Positions 9,071-20,422 of a DNA stretch of 24,274 nt are shown one piece after another. The notes beneath the pieces were generated by a model. The model did not search any database. It worked only from the letters and a program-made list of their open reading frames with translations, and was not told where the DNA came from. The translations under genes were made by a program, and so were the position numbers. Numbering within the stretch: position 1 is the first letter of the stretch; each line of letters opens with the position of its first letter. Origin of the DNA: Liolophura sinensis (lineage: Eukaryota > Mollusca > Polyplacophora > Chitonida > Chitonidae); assembly GCF_032854445.1 (NCBI RefSeq), contig NW_027018461.1:1-24274 (forward strand). Reading direction: 5' to 3'.

Positions 9071-9103
9071 TATATAAAAAACACAAGGTACTTGATACAG
9101 TCT
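9071..9103 (+). promoter_or_regulatory. TATA-plus-initiator-like block, class A haplotype (shown in M17)
   Basis: TATATAAA at 9071-9078 is followed by ACAGTCT at 9097-9103, which places the A of CAGT 28 bases downstream of the first T of the TATA. This is close to normal RNA polymerase II core promoter geometry and to the arthropod initiator TCAKTY with one mismatch. TATATAAA is kept in 26 of 45 units. There is no transcription evidence, and A/T-rich blocks produce TATA matches readily. Confidence 0.2.
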
Positions 9104-9117
9104 GCTGTAAAAAGTAC

Positions 9118-9665
9118 AATTGAACACTGACCCACATCAATAAGGTGCCAAAAGATGCGCAATTGGGTCAGGCATCTCCAGCTGTTGAAAAATTGCAAAT
9201 TTCCTTGGTTTCCATGGAGTAAGAGCCGTTGCTGGGCACGTGATTTTGACATAAATGATGATTCAATTGTGGCTACAGCCAAAAGTATTGGTCGGAGAGC
9301 AACGCGGTTTGCACCATTCGATTTCTCGTCACAAAATACGTCGGATTAGCCTCTTACCAGCACGATTGGAGCATTTTTTTTACTTTTGGATTTTTGCCTG
9401 GTCCTTTTGCTAATTGAAATCGGCTACATGTACTATGTACCATCGCGACTGGTCATTACTATATTCAACTTTTGATTATAAGTTATGTGCCCTTCGGTAG
9501 CCCAGAAGACGTCAAATCTTTGGGCCAAGCCCATTTAACTCACCCAGCAAATGTCTTACTTCTAAGTCGAAGATAAACTCAATGTCTTTATCTACATGTA
9601 GAAAAACCACACCATTTTTATATAAAAAACACAAGGTACTTGATACAGTCTGCTGTAAAAAGTAC
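9118..9665 (+). repeat. Satellite monomer M18
   Basis: 548 bases. Mark: cacgattggagcatttttttta in place of cagcattggaacattttttcca. gacgtc, gataaac, class A. Repeated as M28; shared by M19 and the head of M33. Confidence 0.95.
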
Positions 9666-10213
9666 AATTGAACACTGACCCACATCAATAAGGTGCCAAA
9701 AGATGCGCAATTGGGTCAGGCATCTCCAGCTGTTGAAAAATTGGAAATTTCCTTGGTTTCCATGGAGTAAGAGCCGTTGCTGGGCACGTGATTTTGACAT
9801 AAATGATGATTCAATTGTGGCTACAGCCAAAAGTATTGGTCGGAGAGCAACGCGGTTTGCACCATTCGATTTCTCGTCACAAAATACGTCGGATTAGCCT
9901 CTTACCAGCACGATTGGAGCATTTTTTTTACTTTTGGATTTTTGCCTGGTCCTTTTGCTAATTGAAATCGGCTACATGTACTATGTACCATCGCGACTGG
10001 TCATTACTATATTCAACTTTTGATTATAAGTTATGTGCCCTTCGGTAGCCCAGAAGACGTCAAATCTTTGGGCCAGGCTCATTTAACTCACCCAGCAAAT
10101 GTCTTACTTCTAAGTCGAAGATAAACTCAATGTCTTTATCTACATGTAGAAAAACCACACCATTTTTATATAAAAAACACAAGGTACTTGATACAGTCTG
10201 CTGTAAAAAGTAC
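9666..10213 (+). repeat. Satellite monomer M19
   Basis: 548 bases. Like M18 but attggaaa and ccaggctcat. Repeated as M29. M18 and M19 are neighbours sharing the same rare mark, suggesting a single-monomer duplication. Confidence 0.95.
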
Positions 10214-10761
10214 AATTGAACACTGACCCACATCAATAAGGTGCCAAAAGATGCGCAATTGGGCCAGGCATCTCCAGGTGTTGAAAAATTGGAAATTTCC
10301 TTGGTTTCCATGGAGTAAGAGCCGTTGCTGGGCACGTGATTTTGACATAATTGATGATTCAATTGTGGCTACAGCCAAAAGTATTGGTCGGAGAGCAACG
10401 CGGTTTGCACCATTCGATTTCTCGTCACAAAATACGTCGGATTAGCCTCTTACCAGCAGCATTGGAGCAATTTTTCCACTTTTGGATTTTTGCCTGGTCC
10501 TTTTGCTAATTGAAATCGGCTACATGTACTATGTACCATCGCGACTGGTCATTACTATATTCAACTTTTGATTATAAGTTATGTGCCCTTCGGTAGCCCA
10601 GAAGACGTCAAATCTTTGGGCCAAGCCCATTTCACTCACCCAGCAAATGTCTTACTTCTAAGTCGAAGATAAACTTAATCTCTTTATCTACATGTAGAAA
10701 AACCACACCATTTTTATATAAAAAACACAAGGTACTTGATACAGTCTGCTGTAAAAAGTAC
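10214..10761 (+). repeat. Satellite monomer M20
   Basis: 548 bases. Marks: gggcc, aggtgttg, aattgatgattc, gcattggagcaattttt, ttcactcac, ttaatctc, class A. Repeated as M30. Confidence 0.95.
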
Positions 10762-11309
10762 AATTGAACACTGACCCCCATTAATAAGGTGCCAAAAGAT
10801 GCGCAATTGGGTCAGGCATCTCCAGCTGTTAAAAAATTGCAAATTTCCTTGGTTTCCATGGAGTAAGAGCCGTTGCTGGGCACGTGATTTTGACATAAAT
10901 GATGATTCAATTGTGGCTACAGCCAAAAGTATTGGTCGGAGAGCAACGCGGTTTGCACCATTCGATTTCTCGTCACAAAATACGTCGGATTAGCCTCTTA
11001 CCAGCAGCATTGGAACATTTTTTCCACTTTTGGATTTTTCCCTGGTCCTTTTGCTAATTGAAATCGGCTACATGTACTATGTACCATCGCGACTGGTCAT
11101 TACTATATTCAACTTTTGATTATAAGTTACGTGCCCTTCGGTAGCCCAGAAGACGTGAAATCTTTGGGCCAAGCCCATTTAACTCACCCAGCAAATGTCT
11201 TACTTCTAAGTCGAAGATAAACTCAATGTCTTTATCTACATGTAGAAACACCACACCATTTTTAAATAAAAACCACAAGATACTTAATAGAGTCTGCTGT
11301 AAAAAGTAC
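10762..11309 (+). repeat. Satellite monomer M21, chimera at the 5.38-kb junction
   Basis: 548 bases. Head marks (gacccccattaat, gctgttaaaaaattgc) match M31; tail marks (ttccctgg, gttacg, gacgtg, gaaacacc, class C) match M11. The switch lies between about 10853 and 11039. Confidence 0.95.
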
Positions 11310-11856
11310 AATTGAACACTGACCCACATAATAAGGTGCCAAAAGATGCGCAATTGGGCCAGGCATCTCCAGGTGTTGAAAAATTGGAAATTTCCTTGGT
11401 TTCCATGGAGTAAGAGCCGTTGCTGGGCACGTGATTTTGACATAATTGATCATTCAATTGTGGTTACAGCCAAAAGTATTGGTCGGAGAGCAACGCGGTT
11501 TGCACCATTCGATTTCTCGTCACAAAATACGTCGGATTAGCCTCTTACCAGCAGCATTGGAGCATTTTTTCCACTTTTGGATTTTTCCCTGGTCCTTTTG
11601 CTAATTGAAATCGGCTACATGTACTATGTACCATCGCGACTGGTCATTACTATATTCAACTTTTGATTATAAGTTATGTGCCCTTCGGTAGCCCAGAAGA
11701 CGTGAAATCTTTGGGCCAAGCCCATTTAACTCACCCAGCAAATGTCTTACTTCTAAGTCGAAGATAAACTCAATGTCTTTATCTACATGTAGAAAAACCA
11801 CACCATTTTTATATAAAAAACACAAGGTACTTGATACAGTCTGCTGTAAAAATTAC
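11310..11856 (+). repeat. Satellite monomer M22 (copy of M12)
   Basis: 547 bases. Carries the same cacataataagg and gtggttacag marks as M12 without its extra homopolymer bases. Confidence 0.95.
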
Positions 11857-12404
11857 AATTGAACACTGACCCACATCAATAAGGTGTCAAAAGATGCGCA
11901 ATTTGGTCAGGCATCTCCAGCTGTTGAAAAATTGCAAATTTCCTTGGTTTCCATGGAGTAAGAGCCGTTGCTGGGCACGTGATTTTGACATAAATGATGA
12001 TTCAATTGTGGCTACAACCAAAAGTATTGGTCGGAGAGCAACGCGGTTTGCACCATTCGATTTCTCGTCACAAAATACGTCGGATTAGCCTCTTACCAGC
12101 AGTATTGGAACATTTTTTCGACTTTTGGATTTTTGCCTGGTCCTTTTGCTAATTGAAATCGGCTACATGTACTATGTACCATCGCGACTGGTCATTACTA
12201 TATTCAACTTTTGATTATAAGTTACGTGCCCTTCGGTAGCCCAGAAGACGTCAAATCTTTGGGCCAAGCCCATTTAACTCACCCAGCAAATGTCCTACTT
12301 CTAAGTCGAAGATAAACTCAATGTCTTTATCTACATGTAGAAAAACCACACCATTTTTAAATAAAAACCACAAGATACATAATAGAGTCTGCTGGAAAAA
12401 GTAC
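11857..12404 (+). repeat. Satellite monomer M23 (copy of M13)
   Basis: 548 bases. atttggtcagg, caaccaaaag, agtattgg with ttcgac, class C and ctggaaaaag, as in M13. Confidence 0.95.
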
Positions 12405-12850
12405 AATTGAACACTGACCCACATCAATAAGGTGCCAAAAGATGCGCAATTGGGCCAGGCATCTCCAGGTGTTGAAAAATTGGAAATTTCCTTGGTTTCC
12501 ATGGAGTAAGAGCCGTTGCTGGGCACGTGATTAGCCTCTTACCAGCAGCATTGGAACATTTTTTCCACTTTTGGATTTTTGCCTGGTCCTTTTGCTAATT
12601 GAAATCGGCTACATGTACTATGTACCATCGCGACTGGTCATTACTATATTCAACTTTTGATTATAAGTTATGTGCCCTTCGGTAGCCCAGAAGACGTCAA
12701 ATCTTTGGGCCAAGCCCATTTAACTCACCCAGCAAATGTCTTACTTCTAAGTCGAAGACAAACTCAATGTCTTTATCTACATGTAGAAAAACCACACCAT
12801 TTTAATATAAAAAACACAAGGTACTTGATACAGTCTGCTGTAAAAAGTAC
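12405..12850 (+). repeat. Satellite monomer M24, short form (copy of M14)
   Basis: 446 bases. Same 102-base deletion and class B tail as M14, M34 and M39. Confidence 0.95.
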
Positions 12851-13399
12851 AATTGAACACTGACCCACATCAATAAGGTGCCAAAAGATGCGCAATTGGA
12901 CCAAGCATCTCCAGGTGTTGAAAAATTGTAAATTTCCTTGGTTTCCATGGAGTAAGAGCCGTTGCTGGGCACGTGATTTTGACATAAATGATCATTCAAT
13001 TGTGGCTACAGCCAAAAGTTTTTGTCGGAGAGCAACGCGGTTTGCACCATTCGATTTCTCGTCACAAAATACGTCGGATTAGCCTCTTACCAGCAGCATT
13101 GGAACATTTTTTCCACTTTTGGATTTTTGCCTGGTCCTTTTTGCTAATTGAAATCGGCTACATGTACTATGTACCATCGCGACTGGTCATTACTATATTC
13201 AACTTTTGATTATAAGTTATGTGCCCTTCGGTAGCCCAGAAGACGTCAAATCTTTGGGCCAAGCCCATTTAACTCACCCAGCAAATGTCTTACTTCTAAG
13301 TCGAAGATAAACTTAATGTCTTTATCTACATGTAGAAAAGCCACACCATTTTTATATAAAAAACACAAGGTACTTGATACAGTCTGCTGTAAAAAGTAC
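12851..13399 (+). repeat. Satellite monomer M25 (copy of M15)
   Basis: 549 bases, identical by eye to M15, including agtttttgtcgg and gaaaagccac. Confidence 0.95.
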
Positions 13400-13947
13400 A
13401 ATTGAACACTGACCCACATCAATAAGGTGCCAAAAGATGCGCAGTTAGGCCAGGCATCTCCAGGTGTTGAAAAATTGTAAATTTCCTTGGTTTCCATGGA
13501 GTAAGAGCCGTTGCTGGGCACGTGATTTTGACATAAATGATGATTCAATTGTGGCTACAGCCAAAAGTATTGGTCGGAGAGCAACGCGGTTTGCACCATT
13601 CGATTTCTCGTCACAAAATACGTCGGATTAGGCTCTTACCAGCAGCATTGGAACATTTTTTCCACTTTTGGATTTTTGGCTGGTCCTTTTGCTAATTGAA
13701 ATCGGCTACATGTACTATGTACAATCGCGACTGGTCATTACTATATTCAACTTTTGATTATAAGCTATGTGCCCTTCGGTAGCCCAGAAGATGTCAAATC
13801 TTTGGGCCAAGCCCATTTAACTCACCCAGCAAATGTCTTACTTCTAAGTCGAAGATAAACTTAATCTCTTTATCTACATGTAGAAAAACCACACCATTTT
13901 TATATAAAAACCACAAGGTACTTGATACAGTCTGCTGTAAAAAGTAC
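13400..13947 (+). repeat. Satellite monomer M26 (copy of M16)
   Basis: 548 bases, with all M16 marks: gcgcagttaggcc, ggattaggctc, ttggctgg, acaatcgcg, agctatg, ttaatctc. Confidence 0.95.
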
Positions 13948-14495
13948 AATTGGACACTGACCCACATCAATAAGGTGCCAAAAGATGCGCAATTGGGTCA
14001 GGCATCTCCAGCTGTTGAAAAATTGCAAATTTCCTTGGTTTCCATGGAGTAAGAGCCGTTGCTGGGCACGTGATTTTGACATAAATGATGATTCAATTGT
14101 GGCTACAGCCAAAAGTATTGGTCGGAGAGCAACGCGGTTTGCACCATTCGATTTCTCGTCACAAAATACGTCGGATTAGCCTCTTACCAGCAGCATTGGA
14201 ACATTTTTTCCACTTTTGGATTTTTGCCTGGTCCTTTTGCTAATTGAAATCGGCTACATGTACTATGTACCATCGCGACTGGTCATTACTATATTCAACT
14301 TTTGATTATAAGTTATGTGCCCTTCGGTAGCCCAGAAGATGTCAAATCTTTGGGCCAAGCCCATTTAACTCACCCAGCAAATGTCTTACTTCTAAGTCGA
14401 AGATAAACTCAATGTCTTTATCTACATGTAGAAAAACCACACCATTTTTATATAAAAAACACAAGGTACTTGATACAGTCTGCTGTAAAAAGTAC
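13948..14495 (+). repeat. Satellite monomer M27 (copy of M17)
   Basis: 548 bases, including the rare aattggacac start of M17. Confidence 0.95.
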
Positions 14496-15043
14496 AATTG
14501 AACACTGACCCACATCAATAAGGTGCCAAAAGATGCGCAATTGGGTCAGGCATCTCCAGCTGTTGAAAAATTGCAAATTTCCTTGGTTTCCATGGAGTAA
14601 GAGCCGTTGCTGGGCACGTGATTTTGACATAAATGATGATTCAATTGTGGCTACAGCCAAAAGTATTGGTCGGAGAGCAACGCGGTTTGCACCATTCGAT
14701 TTCTCGTCACAAAATACGTCGGATTAGCCTCTTACCAGCACGATTGGAGCATTTTTTTTACTTTTGGATTTTTGCCTGGTCCTTTTGCTAATTGAAATCG
14801 GCTACATGTACTATGTACCATCGCGACTGGTCATTACTATATTCAACTTTTGATTATAAGTTATGTGCCCTTCGGTAGCCCAGAAGACGTCAAATCTTTG
14901 GGCCAAGCCCATTTAACTCACCCAGCAAATGTCTTACTTCTAAGTCGAAGATAAACTCAATGTCTTTATCTACATGTAGAAAAACCACACCATTTTTATA
15001 TAAAAAACACAAGGTACTTGATACAGTCTGCTGTAAAAAGTAC
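14496..15043 (+). repeat. Satellite monomer M28 (copy of M18)
   Basis: 548 bases, with the cacgattggagc mark. Confidence 0.95.
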
Positions 15044-15591
15044 AATTGAACACTGACCCACATCAATAAGGTGCCAAAAGATGCGCAATTGGGTCAGGCA
15101 TCTCCAGCTGTTGAAAAATTGGAAATTTCCTTGGTTTCCATGGAGTAAGAGCCGTTGCTGGGCACGTGATTTTGACATAAATGATGATTCAATTGTGGCT
15201 ACAGCCAAAAGTATTGGTCGGAGAGCAACGCGGTTTGCACCATTCGATTTCTCGTCACAAAATACGTCGGATTAGCCTCTTACCAGCACGATTGGAGCAT
15301 TTTTTTTACTTTTGGATTTTTGCCTGGTCCTTTTGCTAATTGAAATCGGCTACATGTACTATGTACCATCGCGACTGGTCATTACTATATTCAACTTTTG
15401 ATTATAAGTTATGTGCCCTTCGGTAGCCCAGAAGACGTCAAATCTTTGGGCCAGGCTCATTTAACTCACCCAGCAAATGTCTTACTTCTAAGTCGAAGAT
15501 AAACTCAATGTCTTTATCTACATGTAGAAAAACCACACCATTTTTATATAAAAAACACAAGGTACTTGATACAGTCTGCTGTAAAAAGTAC
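15044..15591 (+). repeat. Satellite monomer M29 (copy of M19)
   Basis: 548 bases, with cacgattggagc and ccaggctcat. Confidence 0.95.
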
Positions 15592-16139
15592 AATTGAACA
15601 CTGACCCACATCAATAAGGTGCCAAAAGATGCGCAATTGGGCCAGGCATCTCCAGGTGTTGAAAAATTGGAAATTTCCTTGGTTTCCATGGAGTAAGAGC
15701 CGTTGCTGGGCACGTGATTTTGACATAATTGATGATTCAATTGTGGCTACAGCCAAAAGTATTGGTCGGAGAGCAACGCGGTTTGCACCATTCGATTTCT
15801 CGTCACAAAATACGTCGGATTAGCCTCTTACCAGCAGCATTGGAGCAATTTTTCCACTTTTGGATTTTTGCCTGGTCCTTTTGCTAATTGAAATCGGCTA
15901 CATGTACTATGTACCATCGCGACTGGTCATTACTATATTCAACTTTTGATTATAAGTTATGTGCCCTTCGGTAGCCCAGAAGACGTCAAATCTTTGGGCC
16001 AAGCCCATTTCACTCACCCAGCAAATGTCTTACTTCTAAGTCGAAGATAAACTTAATCTCTTTATCTACATGTAGAAAAACCACACCATTTTTATATAAA
16101 AAACACAAGGTACTTGATACAGTCTGCTGTAAAAAGTAC
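15592..16139 (+). repeat. Satellite monomer M30 (copy of M20)
   Basis: 548 bases, with gcattggagcaattttt, ttcactcac and ttaatctc. Confidence 0.95.
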
Positions 16140-16687
16140 AATTGAACACTGACCCCCATTAATAAGGTGCCAAAAGATGCGCAATTGGGTCAGGCATCTC
16201 CAGCTGTTAAAAAATTGCAAATTTCCTTGGTTTCCATGGAGTAAGAGCCGTTGCTGGGCACGTGATTTTGACATAAATGATGATTCAATTGTGGCTACAG
16301 CCAAAAGTATTGGTCGGAGAGCAACGCGGTTTGCACCATTCGATTTCTCGTCACAAAATACGTCGGATTAGCCTCTTACCAGCAGCATTGGAACATTTTT
16401 TCCACTTTTGGATTTTTGCCTGGTCCTTTTGCTAATTGAAATCGGCTACATGTACTATGTACAATCGCGACTGGTCATTACTATATTCAACTTTTGATTA
16501 TAAGCTATGTGCCCTTCGGTAGCCCAGAAGATGTCAAATCTTTGGGCCAAGCCCATTTAACTCACCCAGCAAATGTCTTACTTCTAAGTCGAAGATAAAC
16601 TTAATCTCTTTATCTACATGTAGAAAAACCACACCATTTTTATATAAAAACCACAAGGTACTTGATACAGTCTGCTGTAAAAAGTAC
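16140..16687 (+). repeat. Satellite monomer M31, end of the second 5.38-kb copy
   Basis: 548 bases. Head as M21; from 16418 the tail has acaatcgcg, agctatg, gatgtc, ttaatctc and tatataaaaaccac, as in M16. It is probably close to the unit that recombined with M11 to give M21. Confidence 0.95.
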
Positions 16688-17235
16688 AATTGAACACTGA
16701 CCCACATCAATAAGGTGCCAAAAGATGCGCAATTGGGTCAGGCATCTCCAGCTGTTGAAAAATTGCAAATTTCCTTGGTTTCCATGGAGTAAGAGCCGTT
16801 GCTGGGTACGTGATTTTGACATAAATGATGATTTAATTGTGGCTACAGCCAAAAGTATTGGTCGGAGAGCAGCGCGGTTTGCACCATTCGATTTCTCGTC
16901 ACAAAATACGTCGGATTAGCCTCTTACAAGCAGCATTGGAACATTTTTTCCACTTTTGGATATTTGCCTGGTCCTTTTGCTAATTGAAATCGGCTACATG
17001 TACTATGTACAATCGCGACTGGTCATTACTATATTCAACTTTTGATTATAAGTTATGTGCCCTTCGGTAGCCCAGAAGATGTCAAATCTTTGGGCCAAGC
17101 CCATTTAACTCACCCAGCAAATGTCTTACTTCTAAGTCGAAGATAAACTCAATGTCTTTATCTACATGTAGAAAAACCACACCATTTTTATATAAAAAAC
17201 ACAAGGTACTTGATACAGTCTGCTGTAAAAAGTAC
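16688..17235 (+). repeat. Satellite monomer M32
   Basis: 548 bases with several private changes: gggtacgtg (CACGTG box lost), atgatttaattg, gcagcgcgg, tacaagcagc, ggatatttgcc, acaatcgcg. Class A. Confidence 0.95.
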
Positions 17236-17783
17236 AATTGAACACTGACCCACATCAATAAGGTGCCAAAAGATGCGCAATTGGGTCAGGCATCTCCAGC
17301 TGTTGAAAAATTGCAAATTTCCTTGGTTTCCATGGAGTAAGAGCCGTTGCTGGGCACGTGATTTTGACATAAATGATGATTCAATTGTGGCTACAGCCAA
17401 AAGTATTGGTCGGAGAGCAACGCGGTTTGTACCATTCGATTTCTCGTCACAAAATACGTCGGATTAGCCTCTTACCAGCACGATTGGAGCATTTTTTTTA
17501 CTTTTGGATTTTTGCCTGGTCCTTTTGCTAATTGAAATCGGCTACATGTACTATGTACCATCGCGACTGGTCATTACTATATTCAACTTTTGATTATAAG
17601 TTATGTGCCCTTCGGTAGCCCAGAAGACGTCAAATCTTTGGGCCAAGCCCATTTAACTCACCCAGCAAATGTCTTACTTCTAAGTCGAAGATAAACTCAA
17701 TGTCTTTATCTACATGTAGAAAAACCACACCATTTTTAAATAAAAACCACAAGATACATAATAGAGTCTGCTGTAAAAAGTAC
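17236..17783 (+). repeat. Satellite monomer M33, mosaic
   Basis: 548 bases. Head and middle are M18-like (cacgattggagc) with a private tttgtaccattcg; the end switches to class C with acataatagag, as in M5/M13/M23. Confidence 0.94.
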
Positions 17784-18229
17784 AATTGAACACTGACCCA
17801 CATCAATAAGGTGCCAAAAGATGCGCAATTGGGCCAGGCATCTCCAGGTGTTGAAAAATTGGAAATTTCCTTGGTTTCCATGGAGTAAGAGCCGTTGCTG
17901 GGCACGTGATTAGCCTCTTACCAGCAGCATTGGAACATTTTTTCCACTTTTGGATTTTTGCCTGGTCCTTTTGCTAATTGAAATCGGCTACATGTACTAT
18001 GTACCATCGCGACTGGTCATTACTATATTCAACTTTTGATTATAAGTTATGTGCCCTTCGGTAGCCCAGAAGACGTCAAATCTTTGGGCCAAGCCCATTT
18101 AACTCACCCAGCAAATGTCTTACTTCTAAGTCGAAGACAAACTCAATGTCTTTATCTACATGTAGAAAAACCACACCATTTTAATATAAAAAACACAAGG
18201 TACTTGATACAGTCTGCTGTAAAAAGTAC
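17784..18229 (+). repeat. Satellite monomer M34, short form with 102-bp deletion
   Basis: 446 bases, matching M24 by eye. Deletion junction at 17908-17911. Confidence 0.95.
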
Positions 18230-18779
18230 AATTGAACACTGACCCACATCAATAAGGTGCCAAAAGATGCGCAATTGGACCAAGCATCTCCAGGTGTTGA
18301 AAAATTGTAAATTTCCTTGGTTTCCATGGAGTAAGAGCCGTTGCTGGGCACGTGATTTTGACATAAATGATCATTCAATTGTGGCTACAGCCAAAAGTTT
18401 TTGTCGGAGAGCAACGCGGTTTGCACCATTCGATTTCTCGTCACAAAATACGTCGGATTAGCCTCTTACCAGCAGCATTGGAAGATTTTTTCCACTTTTG
18501 GATTTTTGCCTGGTCCTTTTGCTAATTGAAATCGGCTACATGTACTATGTACCACCGCGACTGGTCATTACTATATTCAACTTTTGATTATAAGTTATGT
18601 GCCCTTTGGTAGCCCAGAAGACGTCAAATCTTTGGGCCAAGCCCATTTAACTCACCCAGCAAATGTCTTACTTCTAAGTCGAAGATAAACTCAATGTCTT
18701 TATCTACATGTAGAAAAACCACACCATTTTTATATAAAAAAAACACAAGGTACTTGATACACTCTGCTGTAAAAAGTAC
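18230..18779 (+). repeat. Satellite monomer M35
   Basis: 550 bases. M15-type head (ggaccaagc, agtttttgtcgg) with a new tail: accaccgcg, ccctttggt, gatacactctg. Class A with two extra A. Copy at M40. Confidence 0.95.
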
Positions 18780-19327
18780 AATTGAACACTGACCCACATC
18801 AATAAGGTGTCAAAAGATGCGCAATTGGGTTAGGCATCTCCAGCTGTTGAAAAATTGCAAATTTCCTTGGTTTCCATGGAGTAAGAGCCGTTGCTGGGCA
18901 CGTGATTTTGACATAAATGATGATTCAATTGTGGCTACAGCCAAAAGTATTGGTCGGAGAGCAACGCGGTTTGCACCATTCGATTTCTCGTCACAAAATA
19001 CGTCGGATTAGCCTCTTACCAGCAGCATTGGAACATTTTTTCCACTTTTGGATTTTTCCCTGGTCCTTTTGCTAATTGAAATCGGCTACATGTACTATGT
19101 ACCATCGCGACTGGTCATTACTATATTCAACTTTTGATTATAAGTTACGTGCCCTTCGGTAGCCCAGAAGACGTCAAATCTTTGGGCCAAGCCCATTTAA
19201 CTCACCCAGCAAATGTCTTACTTCTAAGTCGAAGATAAACTCAATGTCTTTATCTACATGTAGAAAAACCACACCATTTTTAAATAAAAACCACAAGATA
19301 CTTAATAGAGTCTGCTGTAAAAAGTAC
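18780..19327 (+). repeat. Satellite monomer M36
   Basis: 548 bases. ggtgtc, gggttagg, agctg, attgcaaa, ttccctgg, gttacg, gacgtc, class C (M6-type tail). Copy at M41. Confidence 0.95.
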
Positions 19328-19874
19328 AATTGAACACTGACCCACATCAATAAGGTGCCAAAAGATGCGCAATTGGGCCAGGCATCTCCAGGTGTTGAAA
19401 AATTGTAAATTTCCTTGGTTTCCATGGAGTAAGAGCCGTTGCTAGGCACGTGATTTTGACATATTTGATCATTCAATTGTGACTACATCCAAAAGTATTG
19501 GTCGGAGAGCAACGCGGTTTGCACCATTCGATTTCTCGTCACAAAATACGTCGGATTAACCTCTTACCAGCAGCATTGGAACATTTTTTCCACTTTTGGA
19601 TTTTGGCCTGGTCCTTTTGCTAATTGAAATCGGCTACATGTACTATGCACCATCGCGACTGGTCATTACTATATTCAACTTTGATTATAAGTTATGTGCC
19701 CTTCGGTAGCCCAGAAGATGTCAAATCTTTGGGCCAAGCCCATTTAACTCACCCAGCAAATGTCTTACTTCTAAGTCGAAGACAAACTCAATGTCTTTAT
19801 CTACATGTAGAAAAACCACACCATTTTTATATAAAAAACACAAGGTACTTGATACAGTCTGCTGTAAAAAGTAC
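19328..19874 (+). repeat. Satellite monomer M37, type 7
   Basis: 547 bases. gctaggcac, atatttgatcattc, gtgactacatcc, ggattaacctc, ttggcctgg, tgcaccatcg, gacaaac. Same type as M7 and M44. Confidence 0.95.
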
Positions 19875-20422
19875 AATTGAACACTGACCCACATCAATAA
19901 GGTGTCAAAAGATGCGCAATTGGGTTAGGCATCTCCAGGTGTTGAAAAATTGGAAATTTCCTTGGTTTCCATGGAGTAAGAGCCGTTGCTGGGCACGTGA
20001 TTTTGACATAAATGATGATTCAATTGTGGCTACAGCCAAAAGTATTGGTCGGAGAGCAACGCGGTTTGCACCATTCGATTTCTCGTCACAAAATACGTCG
20101 GATTAGCCTCTTACCAGCAGCATTGGAACATTTTTTCCACTTTTGGATTTTTGCCTGGTCCTTTTGCTAATTGAAATCGGCTACATGTACTATGTACCAT
20201 CGCGACTGGTCATTACTATATTCAACTTTTGATTATAAGTTATGTGCCCTTCGGTAGCCCAGAAGACGTCAAATCTTTGGGCCAAGCCCATTTAACTCAC
20301 CCAGCAAATGTCTTACTTCTAAGTCGAAGATAAACTCAATATCTTTATCTACATGTAGAAAAACCACACCATTTTTATATAAAAAACACAAGGTACTTGA
20401 TACAGTCTGCTGTGAAAAGTAC
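19875..20422 (+). repeat. Satellite monomer M38
   Basis: 548 bases. ggtgtc, gggttagg, aggtgttg, attggaaa, gacgtc, caatatc, class A, ctgtgaaaag. The head matches M45. Confidence 0.95.

Larger units (their letters stand above)
8570..9117 (+). repeat. Satellite monomer M17, reference unit
   Basis: 548 bases with few private marks (aattggacac at its start). Otherwise gggtcagg, agctgttg, attgcaaa, aaatgatgattc, gatgtc, gataaac, class A. Identical by eye to M27. I use it as the reference for internal motif positions. Confidence 0.95.
5654..11039 (+). repeat. Higher-order repeat, copy 1 (10 monomers, about 5.38 kb)
   Basis: This block runs from the second half of M11 to the middle of M21 and is repeated immediately downstream in the same order. 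The offset is exactly 5,378 from M15 onward (7473 to 12851, and each later pair), and 5,379-5,386 for M12-M14, which carry extra homopolymer bases. By eye M15-M20 are identical to M25-M30, including private marks such as gcgcagttagg (M16), cacgattggagc (M18, M19), ccaggctcat (M19) and ttcactcac (M20). The left boundary lies between 5467 and 5653: M11 and M21 agree downstream of it and differ upstream. Confidence 0.93.
11040..16417 (+). repeat. Higher-order repeat, copy 2 (10 monomers, 5,378 bp)
   Basis: Second tandem copy of the preceding block, from the tail of M21 to the head of M31. M31 shares with M21 the private head marks gacccccattaat and gctgttaaaaaattgc. It departs at 16418, where M21 reads ttccctgg and M31 reads ttgcctgg and then follows an M16-type tail. 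Near identity implies a recent duplication, in-register unequal exchange being the simplest mechanism. Confidence 0.93.
17784..19327 (+). repeat. 2.64-kb higher-order block, copy 1 (M34-M36)
   Basis: A short unit, an M15-type unit with a distinctive tail (accaccgcg, ccctttggt, gatacactctg) and a gttagg/agctg unit with a class C tail. The same three recur at offset 2,638-2,639 as M39-M41. Confidence 0.88.

Noticed and set aside
7026-17783. A third full copy of the 5.38-kb repeat, suggested by short units exactly 5,379 apart (7026, 12405, 17784)
   Set aside because: The equal spacing follows from nine 548-549-bp units plus one of 446; M32 and M33 do not match M22 and M23, so the third interval is not a copy of the same block.
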